From Bacteroidia bacterium (GTDB lineage Bacteria > Bacteroidota > Bacteroidia > Bacteroidales > F082), in NCBI GenBank assembly GCA_021287165.1, contig JAJTAY010000010.1, forward strand, positions 156,710-220,709: a stretch of DNA of 64,000 nucleotides, written 5' to 3'. Within the stretch, counting starts at the first letter, position 1; the number at the start of each line of letters is the position of its first letter. Below the pieces are notes generated by a model, which did no database searches, had not been told where the DNA came from, and worked only from the letters and a program-made list of their open reading frames with translations. Below are positions 42,800-51,784 of the stretch, piece by piece. The translations under genes and the position numbers were made by a program.

Positions 42800-43690
42800 A
42801 TGTCAACATATTCCATCAAAGATCTGGAGCGATTGACCAATATCAAGGCACACACCTTGCGTATTTGGGAGAAGCGATATGGTATTGTTGACCCTCCGCG
42901 CTCCGACACCAACATACGATATTATACTGACGAGGATCTCAAGAAGCTGCTCAATGTGAGCATCTTAAACCGCCATGGCATCAAGATTTCGCGGATAGCC
43001 CGCATGAGCAACCATGAAATCAACCAAAAGATATTGGAGGTTATCCGTCCCGAATCGGACTATCTCAGCCAGATTGAAGGCCTGGTTGTGGCCATGATTG
43101 AGTTGAACGAGGAGAGATTCGAGCGCATCCTCAACCAAAGCATCATTAAAATTGGATTTGAGGAGAGCCTCTTTCACGTGGTGTATCCTTTTTTCGAAAA
43201 AGTGGGTGTACTTTGGCAAACCGGCACCATTAATCCCGCACAGGAGCACTTCATCAGCAACCTCATCAGGATGAAGTTGTTTGTGGCCATCGACAGTCTT
43301 CCAAGAGTTTACGACTCAGCGGCCAAAACCATTGTTCTCTTTTTGCCCGAATGGGAGCTGCACGAAATTGGCTTGCTCACCTATTATTACTTATCGCGCA
43401 AAAACGGCTACCGTGCCATATATCTTGGACAAAATGTGCCGCTGAACGATCTGTTCTCGGTGGGTAGTACCGCCAGGCCCGATGTGCTTGCCACTTATTT
43501 TGTTTCGGCTATCACTCAGCACGAATTAAAGGACTACTTAAACCAGCTGTCCGAGCATTTCAAAGATCAGCAACTGATAATCAGCGGAATACAGGCGGCC
43601 ACCATTCAGTTCGATTTGCCCGACAATGTGCGTGCCATTAGCTCAGCACTCGATTTCAAGCGGGTGCTCAAGATGTTTGCCCGTCAATAA
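42800..43690 (+). CDS. MerR-type regulator with B12-binding domain
   Basis: A 296-residue regulator. The N-terminal MerR winged helix is YSIKDLERLTNIKAHTLRIWEKRYG. A helical B12-binding domain cap covers about 95-175 and a cobalamin-binding Rossmann domain about 180-290. The cobalt-ligand motif is E-L-H-E-I-G (in EWELHEIGLL), a Glu variant of DxHxxG, with the lower-ligand His kept. The domain order matches CarH/LitR light-sensing repressors. Whether it senses light through adenosylcobalamin is not known. It is alone, convergent with porT. Confidence 0.85.
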   Translation: MSTYSIKDLERLTNIKAHTLRIWEKRYGIVDPPRSDTNIRYYTDEDLKKLLNVSILNRHGIKISRIARMSNHEINQKILEVIRPESDYLSQIEGLVVAMIELNEERFERILNQSIIKIGFEESLFHVVYPFFEKVGVLWQTGTINPAQEHFISNLIRMKLFVAIDSLPRVYDSAAKTIVLFLPEWELHEIGLLTYYYLSRKNGYRAIYLGQNVPLNDLFSVGSTARPDVLATYFVSAITQHELKDYLNQLSEHFKDQQLIISGIQAATIQFDLPDNVRAISSALDFKRVLKMFARQ

Positions 43691-43698
43691 GCTTTTGG

Positions 43699-44469
43699 TT
43701 ATTCAAAGGTAAGCGCAAGCTGAAACACCTTGTTGTTCAGCCTGTTGAGCGATCTGCTGTAAGCGTATTGGTCTTTTACCAGGATATCAAGGATTCCGTA
43801 ACTCATCTTGGCTTCGACACCGAACTTGAAATAAGGAGTATAAAAATCCATGCCGGCACCAGCTTCGGCGGCAAGGTCGTGACGATCGATCTTTACGGGA
43901 ACATCGTTGTTATTACTTTGGATCTTTTTTGTCGATGCCATTTCGATGCTGTATTTTCCTCCTCCGATGAGGTAAGCCGCAAAATTGTTGTGCCGACTGG
44001 AGCGGTATTTAAGGTGCAGCGGAAAATCGACGCTGGTTGAAGGCATGCTTTTCTTAATCTCAAAAATTGTGGATTTGTCCTCCGGCTCAACCTTGTAGAT
44101 GATACTTCTGTCGCCAAGAGCAAGCGTGGGAATGAAACGGAGGTCGAAATACTGACCAAGCCTCAGATTACCAACAATACCTACGGCAAAACCGGGAACC
44201 GGTTGTGAGTTGATTTCGCTGATGCGCGCATTACCAACGCTGCTGGGCAGGTCGTTGCCAAAATCTTTGTTTTCCCAGAGGATATCCTGATATCCTTCCA
44301 CAGGTTTCCATGTCAGCTGCATCTGATTGCCGGCCAGAATGAAACCGAAATGGTAAGGCTCGAGGTCGAATTTTGGCAGATTGACCACTACACGACGCTG
44401 TGCAAGGCCCTGGCCTGCCATTATAACCAACAATACCACAACAAGATATCTCCGCATCTTCCTTGTCAT
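43699..44469 (-). CDS. porT: PorT-like T9SS outer-membrane protein
   Basis: A 256-residue barrel protein with a signal peptide (RYLVVVLLVIMAGQGLAQ). The start of the mature part (NLPKFDLEPYHFGFILAGNQM) and the Lys/Asp-rich strands in VDFPLHLKYRSSRHNNFAAYLIGGGKY, cited in part, resemble PorT of the type IX secretion system, needed in Porphyromonas for secretion of gingipains. Other T9SS genes are absent here, but four cargo proteins lie in the window. It may instead be a generic member of the same barrel fold. Confidence 0.7.
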   Translation of the reverse strand: MTRKMRRYLVVVLLVIMAGQGLAQRRVVVNLPKFDLEPYHFGFILAGNQMQLTWKPVEGYQDILWENKDFGNDLPSSVGNARISEINSQPVPGFAVGIVGNLRLGQYFDLRFIPTLALGDRSIIYKVEPEDKSTIFEIKKSMPSTSVDFPLHLKYRSSRHNNFAAYLIGGGKYSIEMASTKKIQSNNNDVPVKIDRHDLAAEAGAGMDFYTPYFKFGVEAKMSYGILDILVKDQYAYSRSLNRLNNKVFQLALTFE

Positions 44470-44544
44470 TACTTATCAGGGCATTTAACGCAGTTATTCG
44501 GAATATATTTCGGGAGACCGGATTTGGACGGCGATTTTATAGAA

Positions 44545-44592
44545 CAAGGCCGAAGGATGAGCTAATTGATCTTGCATCATCCCTCGGCCTTG
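44545..44592. repeat. 16-base inverted repeat without T-run
   Basis: CAAGGCCGAAGGATGA (44545-44560) and TCATCCCTCGGCCTTG (44577-44592) form a 16-pair stem with one mismatch and a 16-base loop. It lies between the propeller gene stop and the porT start, both on the minus strand. No T-run follows in either direction, so it is not a classical terminator. Confidence 0.7.
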
Positions 44593-44617
44593 AATACTTT
44601 GCTTGCAGAAAACGTTT

Positions 44618-47600
44618 TTATTCAGGAAGGCTCATGCCTTCGAACCATGGAGCCCCGGCCTGCTGCAATGCTTTTTCGATGGCTGGTACTTCGGTGGTAC
44701 GTATTTGTTCGAGCCGCTGACGGATGGGCGCGAAAGCCAATTTGGCCAGTTCGAGCTGCTGCCGGTGGCTTGGTGTTGGACCATAGGTAGAATTGGCTGT
44801 TCCCATAGTGGCAAAACTGAGCCGGCTGTTTGGCGTAGGCGGGTTGTCCTCGCCCACCTGGTCTTTGCTGCGGTTGCCGTTCATTTGAAGATCAAGCTTT
44901 TGTAGTTCCTGGCGGAGCTGGTGAATTTTTGCTGTGAGTTCGGCGGGTTGCACCGCTGTTCTTGCCAAAGCGCGCTCCATGAGATTAGATTTACTCAAGA
45001 GGCTCTGCAGCAGCACATTGCCAGCCGAGATACTGCGGCGCACTTCCTGCACTTCCTGCCAGAAAGCCACAACTGCTTCGGGCGATGCGCCCTTGAGGCT
45101 GTTGAGGTTGAGAGTCTTGATTTCGAAAGGTTCAGGCCCGGCCATAAGCTCCAGCTGACTATCCTGTTGTTTGTAGAGGCTCACGAAATATTGGCCAGGC
45201 GCAGCCATTGGTCCGCGGGGTTCCCAGTCGCCCTGCTCGGCGCGCATTGCAGCTTTTGATGGCAGACCCAGATCCCATGCGGTGCGGTGAATTCCTTTGG
45301 TTCGGTTGCCTCTGATACGGTTGACATATTGGCCTTTTGCATCCGTAACCACCAGCCAAACCATGGGTTCGGGCGACAGGCGCTCGGCTTCCACTGCTTC
45401 CCAACCCGGGAAGGGAATGTCCTGTTCTGCTTTACGCGCTGATTTCTCGGCTTCTTGCCTTGTCTGGCGTGCCGAACGAATGTCGTCTTTGATGTAATAG
45501 GTAAACACAGCCCCGAAAGGCGGGTTGTCGGCTACGAAATAAGCATCGCCTTTGCTGGCCTTTTGGTCGCTGCCCAGCACCTGACGTGGTATGTACCATA
45601 GCGCGGGGCGTGTACTGAAGAGGGCTGCGGGTTTTTCCAGCATTTTGCCATCTATATGACGCAGAGGACTGTAGTCGTCGAGTATGTAGAAGCCCCTTCC
45701 AAATGATGCTGCCACGAGGTCGTTTTCGCGTTTTTGTATGGCAAGGTCGCGGAAGGAGATTACCGGTAGTCCGCCTTTGAGCTGTGTCCAGCTTTTTCCG
45801 CCATCTGGTGTAAACCAGATGCCAAACTCGGTGGCCAGAAACATGAGTTCGGGTTTTAAATGATCCTGCACCACCCGCCAGAGTAAGGTGCGGGAAGGCA
45901 GATTGGCTTTCAGACTGTTCCAGCTTCGGCCAAGGTCGGTGCTTTTGAAGATGTAGGGTTCCAGGTCGCCGAATTTGTGGTTGTCGAGTACCACATAAAC
46001 CGTATTGGCATCGAAGAGGTCGGCTTTGATGTCGTTCACGAAGGCTGTGGCCGGAACACCCGGCAGGCGGTCAATAGGGATGGTTCGCCAGTTTTTTCCG
46101 CCGTCTTCGGTCACCTGAAGCAGTCCGTCGTCAGTTCCGGCCCAAATAAGTCCTTCTTTCACAGGTGATTCCGATAGCGAGGTGATGGTGCTGTATTCCG
46201 ACATGGCCAACAAATCCCAGTTGCTGTCCCAGCTCCAGAGCCTGCCCATAAGCCTCTCATTGATTCTTTGCTGATTACGAGTCAGATCGCCCGAAATGGG
46301 TGTCCAGCTGTCGCCGCGGTCTTCGGAGCGCCACACACGCTGCGAAGCATGATATAGTCGGGTGGGCTTGTGTGGACTGACCAAAATAGGGGCATCCCAG
46401 TTGAAACGTTCAACGCCTTCGTTTTCTCCTGGCTGAGGTTTGATGTACACCATCTCGCCGCTTTTGCGGTCCCAACGGGTCAGATTGCCTTGCTGCCACT
46501 GGGAGTACACAATGTCGGGATTGCCTGGCTCGGTGGCGGGCTGGTGGCCATCGCCAAAGAGGGTTACAAACCAGTCGGCATTGCGAATGCCGTGCACATT
46601 GCCCGTGCGGCTTGGTCCGCCTTGCGTGTTGTTGTCCTGTGTGCCTCCGTAAACATTGTAAAACGGATAGTCGTCGTCCACGGCAACCTTGTAAAATTGT
46701 GTAACCGGCAGGTTGGCAACAAATTTCCATGTCTTGCCTTCGTCGAAGGTTTCGTAAAGGCCGCCGTCATTGCCTGAAAGCATGTAAAGCGGGTCGTTTT
46801 TGCGGAAGGCCAGGGCATGATTGTCCACATGCTTGAAGCGGGTATTCTGGCGTTCGAAAGATCTGCCACCATCGTTGGAAACTTGTATCACTACATCCAT
46901 CAGATAGATGCGATCGAAGTTATGGGGGCAGGCCACAAGTTCCTGATAGTAATGAGGCCCTGTTCCTCCGGCCACGGCATCCGATTGTTTTTCCCAGCTT
47001 GCGCCGCGGTCGGTGCTTTTATAAACGCCTCCGGTGCGGCGTTCGAGTTCAATGGCGGCATAAATTACATCGGGCTGTTGGGGCGAGATGGCCAGACCAA
47101 TCTTTCCCATATCCTGCGAAGGCAATCCTTTGGACAGTTTTTGCCAGTTTTCGCCACCGTCGTCGGAGCGGTAGATGGCTGTTCCGGGGCCTCCACCCAT
47201 ATAGGCTGCCACGGTACGGTGCCTTTGCCAGGTTGCTGCGTAAAGACGATTTGGATCGCGCGGATCGATGAGCAGATCGGTGGCGCCGGTCCAATCGTTA
47301 CCGCCGAGCACCTTTTTCCATGTGTTGCCGCCATCAGTGGTTTTGAAAACACCACGCTCGCCGCCCTTGCTCCACAAAGGCCCCTGAGCAGCCACCCAAA
47401 CCGTTTTGGGATCGTTGGGGTGAACAATGATCTTGGAGATGTGCTCCGAATTTTTCAGGCCTTTGTTGGTCCACGATTTGCCTCCATCCTCACTCAGGTA
47501 GATGCCATCGCCGTAGCCCACATGCCGGCCGCCCACGTTTTCGCCGGTACCAGTCCAGATGCGTTTGTTGTTCGATGGGTCGATTGTCAGGCAACCAATG

Positions 47601-47899
47601 GAATAGGCCCCGTAATTGTCGAAAATGGGCGTCCAGGTGGTGCCTGAGTTTTCGGTTTTCCAGATGCCGCCGGAACCCACGGCTACATACCAGGTGTGTT
47701 CGTTTTGCGGGTCAATGGCGATGTCAGCAATGCGTCCCGACATCAGGGCTGGCCCTATGCTGCGGAATTTGAGGCCGTTGAGCAGTTCGGCACTGATCTC
47801 CTGCCGGGGTGCGGGGTTTTGATTTTTCTTTTGTGCCCAAACCGGGATCAGCGTTAACGATGCCAGCAGAGCAGCCAGAGCGAATCGGATAGTTTTCAT
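44618..47899 (-). CDS. Large exported beta-propeller (VPS10/BNR-like) protein
   Basis: A 1093-residue exported protein with a signal peptide (TIRFALAALLASLTLIPVWAQ). Many Asp-box type repeats are spread over residues about 40-720: ENSGTTWTPIF, SEDGGKSWTNKG, TTDGGNTWKKV, SDDGGENWQKL, STDRGASWEKQ, SEDRGDSWTPI, TEDGGKNWRTI, PDGGKSWTQL. These build two propellers as in VPS10/sortilin-like and xyloglucanase-like folds. The C-terminal about 350 residues are helical and have no T9SS sorting domain. This family is wide-spread in Bacteroidota and often called a glycosyl hydrolase, but activity is unproven. Confidence 0.8.
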   Translation of the reverse strand: MKTIRFALAALLASLTLIPVWAQKKNQNPAPRQEISAELLNGLKFRSIGPALMSGRIADIAIDPQNEHTWYVAVGSGGIWKTENSGTTWTPIFDNYGAYSIGCLTIDPSNNKRIWTGTGENVGGRHVGYGDGIYLSEDGGKSWTNKGLKNSEHISKIIVHPNDPKTVWVAAQGPLWSKGGERGVFKTTDGGNTWKKVLGGNDWTGATDLLIDPRDPNRLYAATWQRHRTVAAYMGGGPGTAIYRSDDGGENWQKLSKGLPSQDMGKIGLAISPQQPDVIYAAIELERRTGGVYKSTDRGASWEKQSDAVAGGTGPHYYQELVACPHNFDRIYLMDVVIQVSNDGGRSFERQNTRFKHVDNHALAFRKNDPLYMLSGNDGGLYETFDEGKTWKFVANLPVTQFYKVAVDDDYPFYNVYGGTQDNNTQGGPSRTGNVHGIRNADWFVTLFGDGHQPATEPGNPDIVYSQWQQGNLTRWDRKSGEMVYIKPQPGENEGVERFNWDAPILVSPHKPTRLYHASQRVWRSEDRGDSWTPISGDLTRNQQRINERLMGRLWSWDSNWDLLAMSEYSTITSLSESPVKEGLIWAGTDDGLLQVTEDGGKNWRTIPIDRLPGVPATAFVNDIKADLFDANTVYVVLDNHKFGDLEPYIFKSTDLGRSWNSLKANLPSRTLLWRVVQDHLKPELMFLATEFGIWFTPDGGKSWTQLKGGLPVISFRDLAIQKRENDLVAASFGRGFYILDDYSPLRHIDGKMLEKPAALFSTRPALWYIPRQVLGSDQKASKGDAYFVADNPPFGAVFTYYIKDDIRSARQTRQEAEKSARKAEQDIPFPGWEAVEAERLSPEPMVWLVVTDAKGQYVNRIRGNRTKGIHRTAWDLGLPSKAAMRAEQGDWEPRGPMAAPGQYFVSLYKQQDSQLELMAGPEPFEIKTLNLNSLKGASPEAVVAFWQEVQEVRRSISAGNVLLQSLLSKSNLMERALARTAVQPAELTAKIHQLRQELQKLDLQMNGNRSKDQVGEDNPPTPNSRLSFATMGTANSTYGPTPSHRQQLELAKLAFAPIRQRLEQIRTTEVPAIEKALQQAGAPWFEGMSLPE

Positions 47900-48064
47900 C
47901 GTGGTTGAATGGTTAAGAATGATGTGCGCAAGTTAAAAACCATAACAACAATGCACACCGTCTTTAAGTTTTAGGAAGCTTTTGAATGGTGAGTGGTATA
48001 AGTCGAATTTTCGACTTCAAACATCTTCGAAAAGAGGTAGTTAATCAACAAAAAGTCCGGTTGA

Positions 48065-49027
48065 TCAGGTGTTGGTCACTACTGCCATATAAAGAGGCAG
48101 CCCGATCGTGATATTCACCGGAAAGGTGATGCCCAGCGACATGGGGATGTAAAGCCCCGGATCGGCTGATGGAGCGGCGATTTTCATGGCAGCCGGAACG
48201 GCAATGTATGAAGCGCTGGCGGCCAGCACGGCAAACATGAGCCTGTCGCCGGGACTGACAGTAATGAAGCCGCTCAGAAATGCCACGAGCACCCCGTTGA
48301 ACAGGGGAAGAATGACGGCAAACGCTGAAAGATAAAGGCCATACTTGCGGAACGAGCCCAAACGACGGGCAGTAACCATGCCCATTTCGAGTAAAAAGAT
48401 GGCCAGAAAGCCCTTAAAGATGTCGTTGGTAAAGGGTTTGATGCCTTGAGCCTGCTGAGGATCGGAAAGGAAACCGATAATCAGGCTTCCCAGTATCATC
48501 AACACGCTTCCGTTGGTAAAAGAATGCTTGACAATGCTGCCCAGGCTTTCGGCATCCTTATTTTTTTTCCCGTAAAGGCGCATCAGCACAACACCCGAAA
48601 TAATGGCCGGCGATTCCATGAGGGCCATCACTGCCACCATATGGCCTCCAAAGTTAATTTTAAGCGCTTCGAGAAACGATACTGCAGTTACAAAGGTTAC
48701 TGCGCTCACGGAACCGTAAGCGGCTGCAACAGCACCGGCATCTTCGGCCGATAGTCGCTTGCGAAGCAAAAAGAAAACGTAAACCGGAATGCTTGCCGAA
48801 ATAACCAGGCCAAAAGCCAAACCACGCAGCACCTCGCCGTCCACACCCCCGTAGGCAAGCTCCTGCCCGCCTTTGAAGCCAATGGCAAACAGCAGATAAA
48901 GCGAAATGAATTTCATGGAATTTTCGGGAATGGCAAGATCGCTTTTTACCAGCACGGCAAGGGTGCCTAAGGCAAAATACAGCAGAGGCGGGTTGGTGAG
49001 GTTCGATATAAGTATGTTATAGTCCAT
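48065..49027 (-). CDS. SbtA-like sodium/bicarbonate symporter family permease
   Basis: A 320-residue membrane protein with about ten helices. LLYFALGTLAVLVKSDLAIPE, LYLLFAIGFKGGQELA, VAAAYGSVSAVTFVTAVSFLE and MALMESPAIISGVVLMRLYGK are typical of the DUF897/SbtA family, known in cyanobacteria as Na+-dependent bicarbonate transporters. The repeated inverted halves of the fold are visible. No SbtB-like PII regulator lies next to it. In this organism it may supply bicarbonate for carboxylations; this is inference. It lies 21 bases after the M16 gene on the same strand. Confidence 0.85.
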   Translation of the reverse strand: MDYNILISNLTNPPLLYFALGTLAVLVKSDLAIPENSMKFISLYLLFAIGFKGGQELAYGGVDGEVLRGLAFGLVISASIPVYVFFLLRKRLSAEDAGAVAAAYGSVSAVTFVTAVSFLEALKINFGGHMVAVMALMESPAIISGVVLMRLYGKKNKDAESLGSIVKHSFTNGSVLMILGSLIIGFLSDPQQAQGIKPFTNDIFKGFLAIFLLEMGMVTARRLGSFRKYGLYLSAFAVILPLFNGVLVAFLSGFITVSPGDRLMFAVLAASASYIAVPAAMKIAAPSADPGLYIPMSLGITFPVNITIGLPLYMAVVTNT

Positions 49028-49048
49028 AAGTTCTCTTTTTTAAGATGC

Positions 49049-50353
49049 TTAAGAAAGGGTTTGATTTCTGCCCGCAACCACAGTGAGCATATCGTTGGTA
49101 CTGAGGTATTTCCGGGCCATCGTTCTTATTTTATCGGCATCTGTTTCATGAATTTGCTGCAAAAGGCGATTGTAGTATTCGAGATTCATACCTAAAGGCG
49201 CGAGATTGCGCAATCTCAAAGCTTTGCTATACACGCCATCAAGTGCCTGGGCATAAGAGCCCGCAAGATAGTTTTTTACAAGATTGAGCTCTCTGGCTGG
49301 TACTTTTTCCTCCTGCAGCCGGCGAATCTCGTGCCGTATCTCGTTCAGGGCGTTTTGAATGACATCGGCGCCCACTTCGGCACTGATCGTCAGTTTGGTG
49401 GCCATCTCCTGAGGTGTGATCTGGCTGTAAATGCCATAGGTATAGCCTTTGTCCTCCCTGAGGTTGCTCATCAGTCGGGCACCAAAATAGCCTCCAAAAA
49501 TGGTATTCAACAGCGTAAGGGCCGGAAAATCGGGATGCAGACGATCGACCACCAGCCTGCCCATCATGATGGATGATTGAAGGGCATCTTCTTTGGGCAC
49601 GCAAATTAATCCTGTGGCTTTTGTTTCTCTTACCGGATTTCTTACACCTTCAGCTTTTAGCGTGTTAATACCCCGCAAACCCTGATCAAGGGTGTTGAGC
49701 CAATCGTATCGGATGTTGCCTGCAGCGATGAGAATGATACGATTGCTGGTATAAGTTGACTTGAAAAAGGTTGTAAGATCTGCAGGCCTTAGGTTTTTAT
49801 AGCTGGTCTCGTCGGCAAGCCGGCCGTAAGATGAATCGCTGCCGTAAATGTTTGCTTTGAAGGCTCTTTGTGCCAGGGTTCGCGTGCGAAGCATTTCAGT
49901 GCGAAATCTGGCTAGCTGACGTTGGCGGTATAAATTGAATTGCCGTGATCCGAACTGCGGCTCGGTGAGCATCGAAACCAAATAAGGAATTAGGTGAGCA
50001 GTCTTGCTTTTGTGCACATAAGCGGTAAGCCATGCATAATCGGCCGATGCCTGTAGCTCCACGAAAGCGCCCAGGCCATCGAGCTTCGCGATGAGTTTAT
50101 GCCCCTGGTATTTTATTGTTCCTTCGCGCAACAGTGCTATAGTAAAGGCCGCTGTCAAGGGATTCTCGTGCCAGGATGTTCCGGCGGGCAATATAAATTC
50201 CAGCCGTATGCCTTCTGCTTCCCTGTCATGAAGCAGGAATACCCTCAACCCACTGGACATAATAAAGGTTTCAGGTGTCTCTATCTCAGGCAAAAGTGCT
50301 CTTTGGGCGTGTGGAGGGCGGCTGCGGTCAGGCTGGCTGGTGGAGGTGGTCAT
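49049..50353 (-). CDS. M16 peptidase-like subunit, non-catalytic
   Basis: A 434-residue M16 family protein. The region aligned with the zinc motif reads NPLTAAFTIALLREGTI and has no HxxEH, so it cannot bind catalytic zinc. The C-terminal half keeps the partner-type features (NTIFGGYFGARLMSNLREDKGYTYGIYS, cited in part; AGSYAQALDG). It is the inactive partner of the active M16 gene just upstream, as in mitochondrial processing peptidase-like or bacterial M16B heterodimers. Start at 50353 overlaps the upstream stop by 26 bases. No signal peptide is seen. Confidence 0.85.
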   Translation of the reverse strand: MTTSTSQPDRSRPPHAQRALLPEIETPETFIMSSGLRVFLLHDREAEGIRLEFILPAGTSWHENPLTAAFTIALLREGTIKYQGHKLIAKLDGLGAFVELQASADYAWLTAYVHKSKTAHLIPYLVSMLTEPQFGSRQFNLYRQRQLARFRTEMLRTRTLAQRAFKANIYGSDSSYGRLADETSYKNLRPADLTTFFKSTYTSNRIILIAAGNIRYDWLNTLDQGLRGINTLKAEGVRNPVRETKATGLICVPKEDALQSSIMMGRLVVDRLHPDFPALTLLNTIFGGYFGARLMSNLREDKGYTYGIYSQITPQEMATKLTISAEVGADVIQNALNEIRHEIRRLQEEKVPARELNLVKNYLAGSYAQALDGVYSKALRLRNLAPLGMNLEYYNRLLQQIHETDADKIRTMARKYLSTNDMLTVVAGRNQTLS

Positions 50354-51575
50354 AATACAAGGTGTTGCTGGTTTCCGGACGAAGATACCGCTGTGCAAAA
50401 TCGCGCATATGCTGTGCAGTGACGTTCAGGTAGTGTTTCTCAACCTCGTTCACGAGGTTTGAGTTGCCAAAATAGGCTCCTTCGGCAAGGCTCTGGGCTT
50501 TGTCGGCAACATCCTGAATCGAAAAGGCATGCTGGGTTACAAAGCGGTTCTTCACCTTGTTAAGCTCACGGTTCGTGGCCAAAGAATCGCGGACGTGGCT
50601 CAACTCGTCGTTAATGGCATTTTCGGCACGCTCGAACGAAACACCAGAATTAAGTTTTCCGCTGATGATAAACATGCCGGGATGCTCATCACCCGAAACA
50701 GAGGCACTCACCTCGGCGAACAGGTTTTGCTGCTTCACCAGTCGGATAAACAAACGTGATGAATAGCCTGAACCCAGCAGATCGGACAACAAATCTCCCG
50801 TGTAGTATTCAGGTGTGTAGCGACCAGGCATCGGCCAGGTTTTGTAAATCACCGCATTGGGCACATTGGCCTGATGATAGTGGCTACGTGCTTCGGTTTG
50901 TGGAGGCTCGGCAGGTACTTTCCTGTCAGGAACTTCGCCCGGCGGTATAGGACCAAACCATTTTTCAGCGAGCGCAAATATCTTTTCGGGTTTCATATTG
51001 CCGGAAACCGCCATCACGGCATTGGCCGGATGGTAGTGCCGTTTAAAAAATGCTTTTACATCATCCAGTTGAGCCTGCTCAATATGCTCGGGCTTCATGC
51101 CAATGGTGGGCCAGCGGTAGGGATGTGTGGTATAAGCCAAAGGTCGCAGCAACAGCCATATATCCCCATAAGGCTGATTCAGATAGTTTTGGCGGAATTC
51201 TTCCACCACCACCCCTCGTTGCACTTCCAGGCTTTTTTCGGAAAAGGCCAGTCCCAGCATGCGGTCCGACTCGAGCCAAAATGCTGTTTCGGCATTGGAG
51301 GCAGGCAGTGTGAGATAATACGAAGTGAAATCGCTGTTGGTGAAAGCATTGTTGGTGCCACCGGCCATCTGCAGAGGTTCGTCGTAGCGCGGAATGTTGA
51401 CCGATCCCCCAAACATGAGGTGTTCGAACAGGTGCGCAAAGCCCGTCTTGTCAGGGTCTTCGTCGCGCGAACCTACACGGTAAATGACATTCATCGAGAG
51501 CAGGGGACTTTGCGGGTCGTAGTGTGCAAGCACAGTAAGCCCATTGGCGAGGATATGCGTTTCGTAGTGGAGCAT
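50328..51575 (-). CDS. M16 zinc peptidase, catalytic subunit
   Basis: A 415-residue M16B peptidase. The inverted zinc motif HxxEH is H48-L-F-E51-H52 (TGFAHLFEHLMFGG) with the distal Glu in QRGVVVEEFRQNY. The usual N-terminal ETHILANGLTVLAHYD is present. The ATG at 51575 fits this start, so the 31 upstream in-frame codons are discarded. There is no signal peptide, which suggests a cytoplasmic peptidase, paired with the inactive subunit encoded next. Peptide substrates are unknown. Confidence 0.88.
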   Translation of the reverse strand: MLHYETHILANGLTVLAHYDPQSPLLSMNVIYRVGSRDEDPDKTGFAHLFEHLMFGGSVNIPRYDEPLQMAGGTNNAFTNSDFTSYYLTLPASNAETAFWLESDRMLGLAFSEKSLEVQRGVVVEEFRQNYLNQPYGDIWLLLRPLAYTTHPYRWPTIGMKPEHIEQAQLDDVKAFFKRHYHPANAVMAVSGNMKPEKIFALAEKWFGPIPPGEVPDRKVPAEPPQTEARSHYHQANVPNAVIYKTWPMPGRYTPEYYTGDLLSDLLGSGYSSRLFIRLVKQQNLFAEVSASVSGDEHPGMFIISGKLNSGVSFERAENAINDELSHVRDSLATNRELNKVKNRFVTQHAFSIQDVADKAQSLAEGAYFGNSNLVNEVEKHYLNVTAQHMRDFAQRYLRPETSNTLYYDHLHQPA

Positions 51576-51784
51576 GCAGCCGGCAAGGTGTTTTACGGCG
51601 ACAAAGATAACTGGCCTTGCGCAATTCCGTAACGATCTGAGTTGAGGTCGATGGGATTGTAATTGCAAGTTTTTGGCTGACAGTTAATTAAGATAGGTGG
51701 ATTAGCGTTTTTTGCCTTAGGTTTTTTGCCTAATTTTGTCTCATGAAATAATCTTTCCATCACGAAGAAGACATTTAACACAGT

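Noticed and set aside
46817..47647. Plus-strand frame of 276 codons over the propeller gene
   Set aside because: Antisense shadow of a repeat-rich gene with biased codon use; no start signal or family likeness.
50874..51632. Plus-strand frame of 252 codons over the M16 peptidase gene
   Set aside because: Antisense to a gene with intact catalytic motifs; no promoter and no recognisable product.
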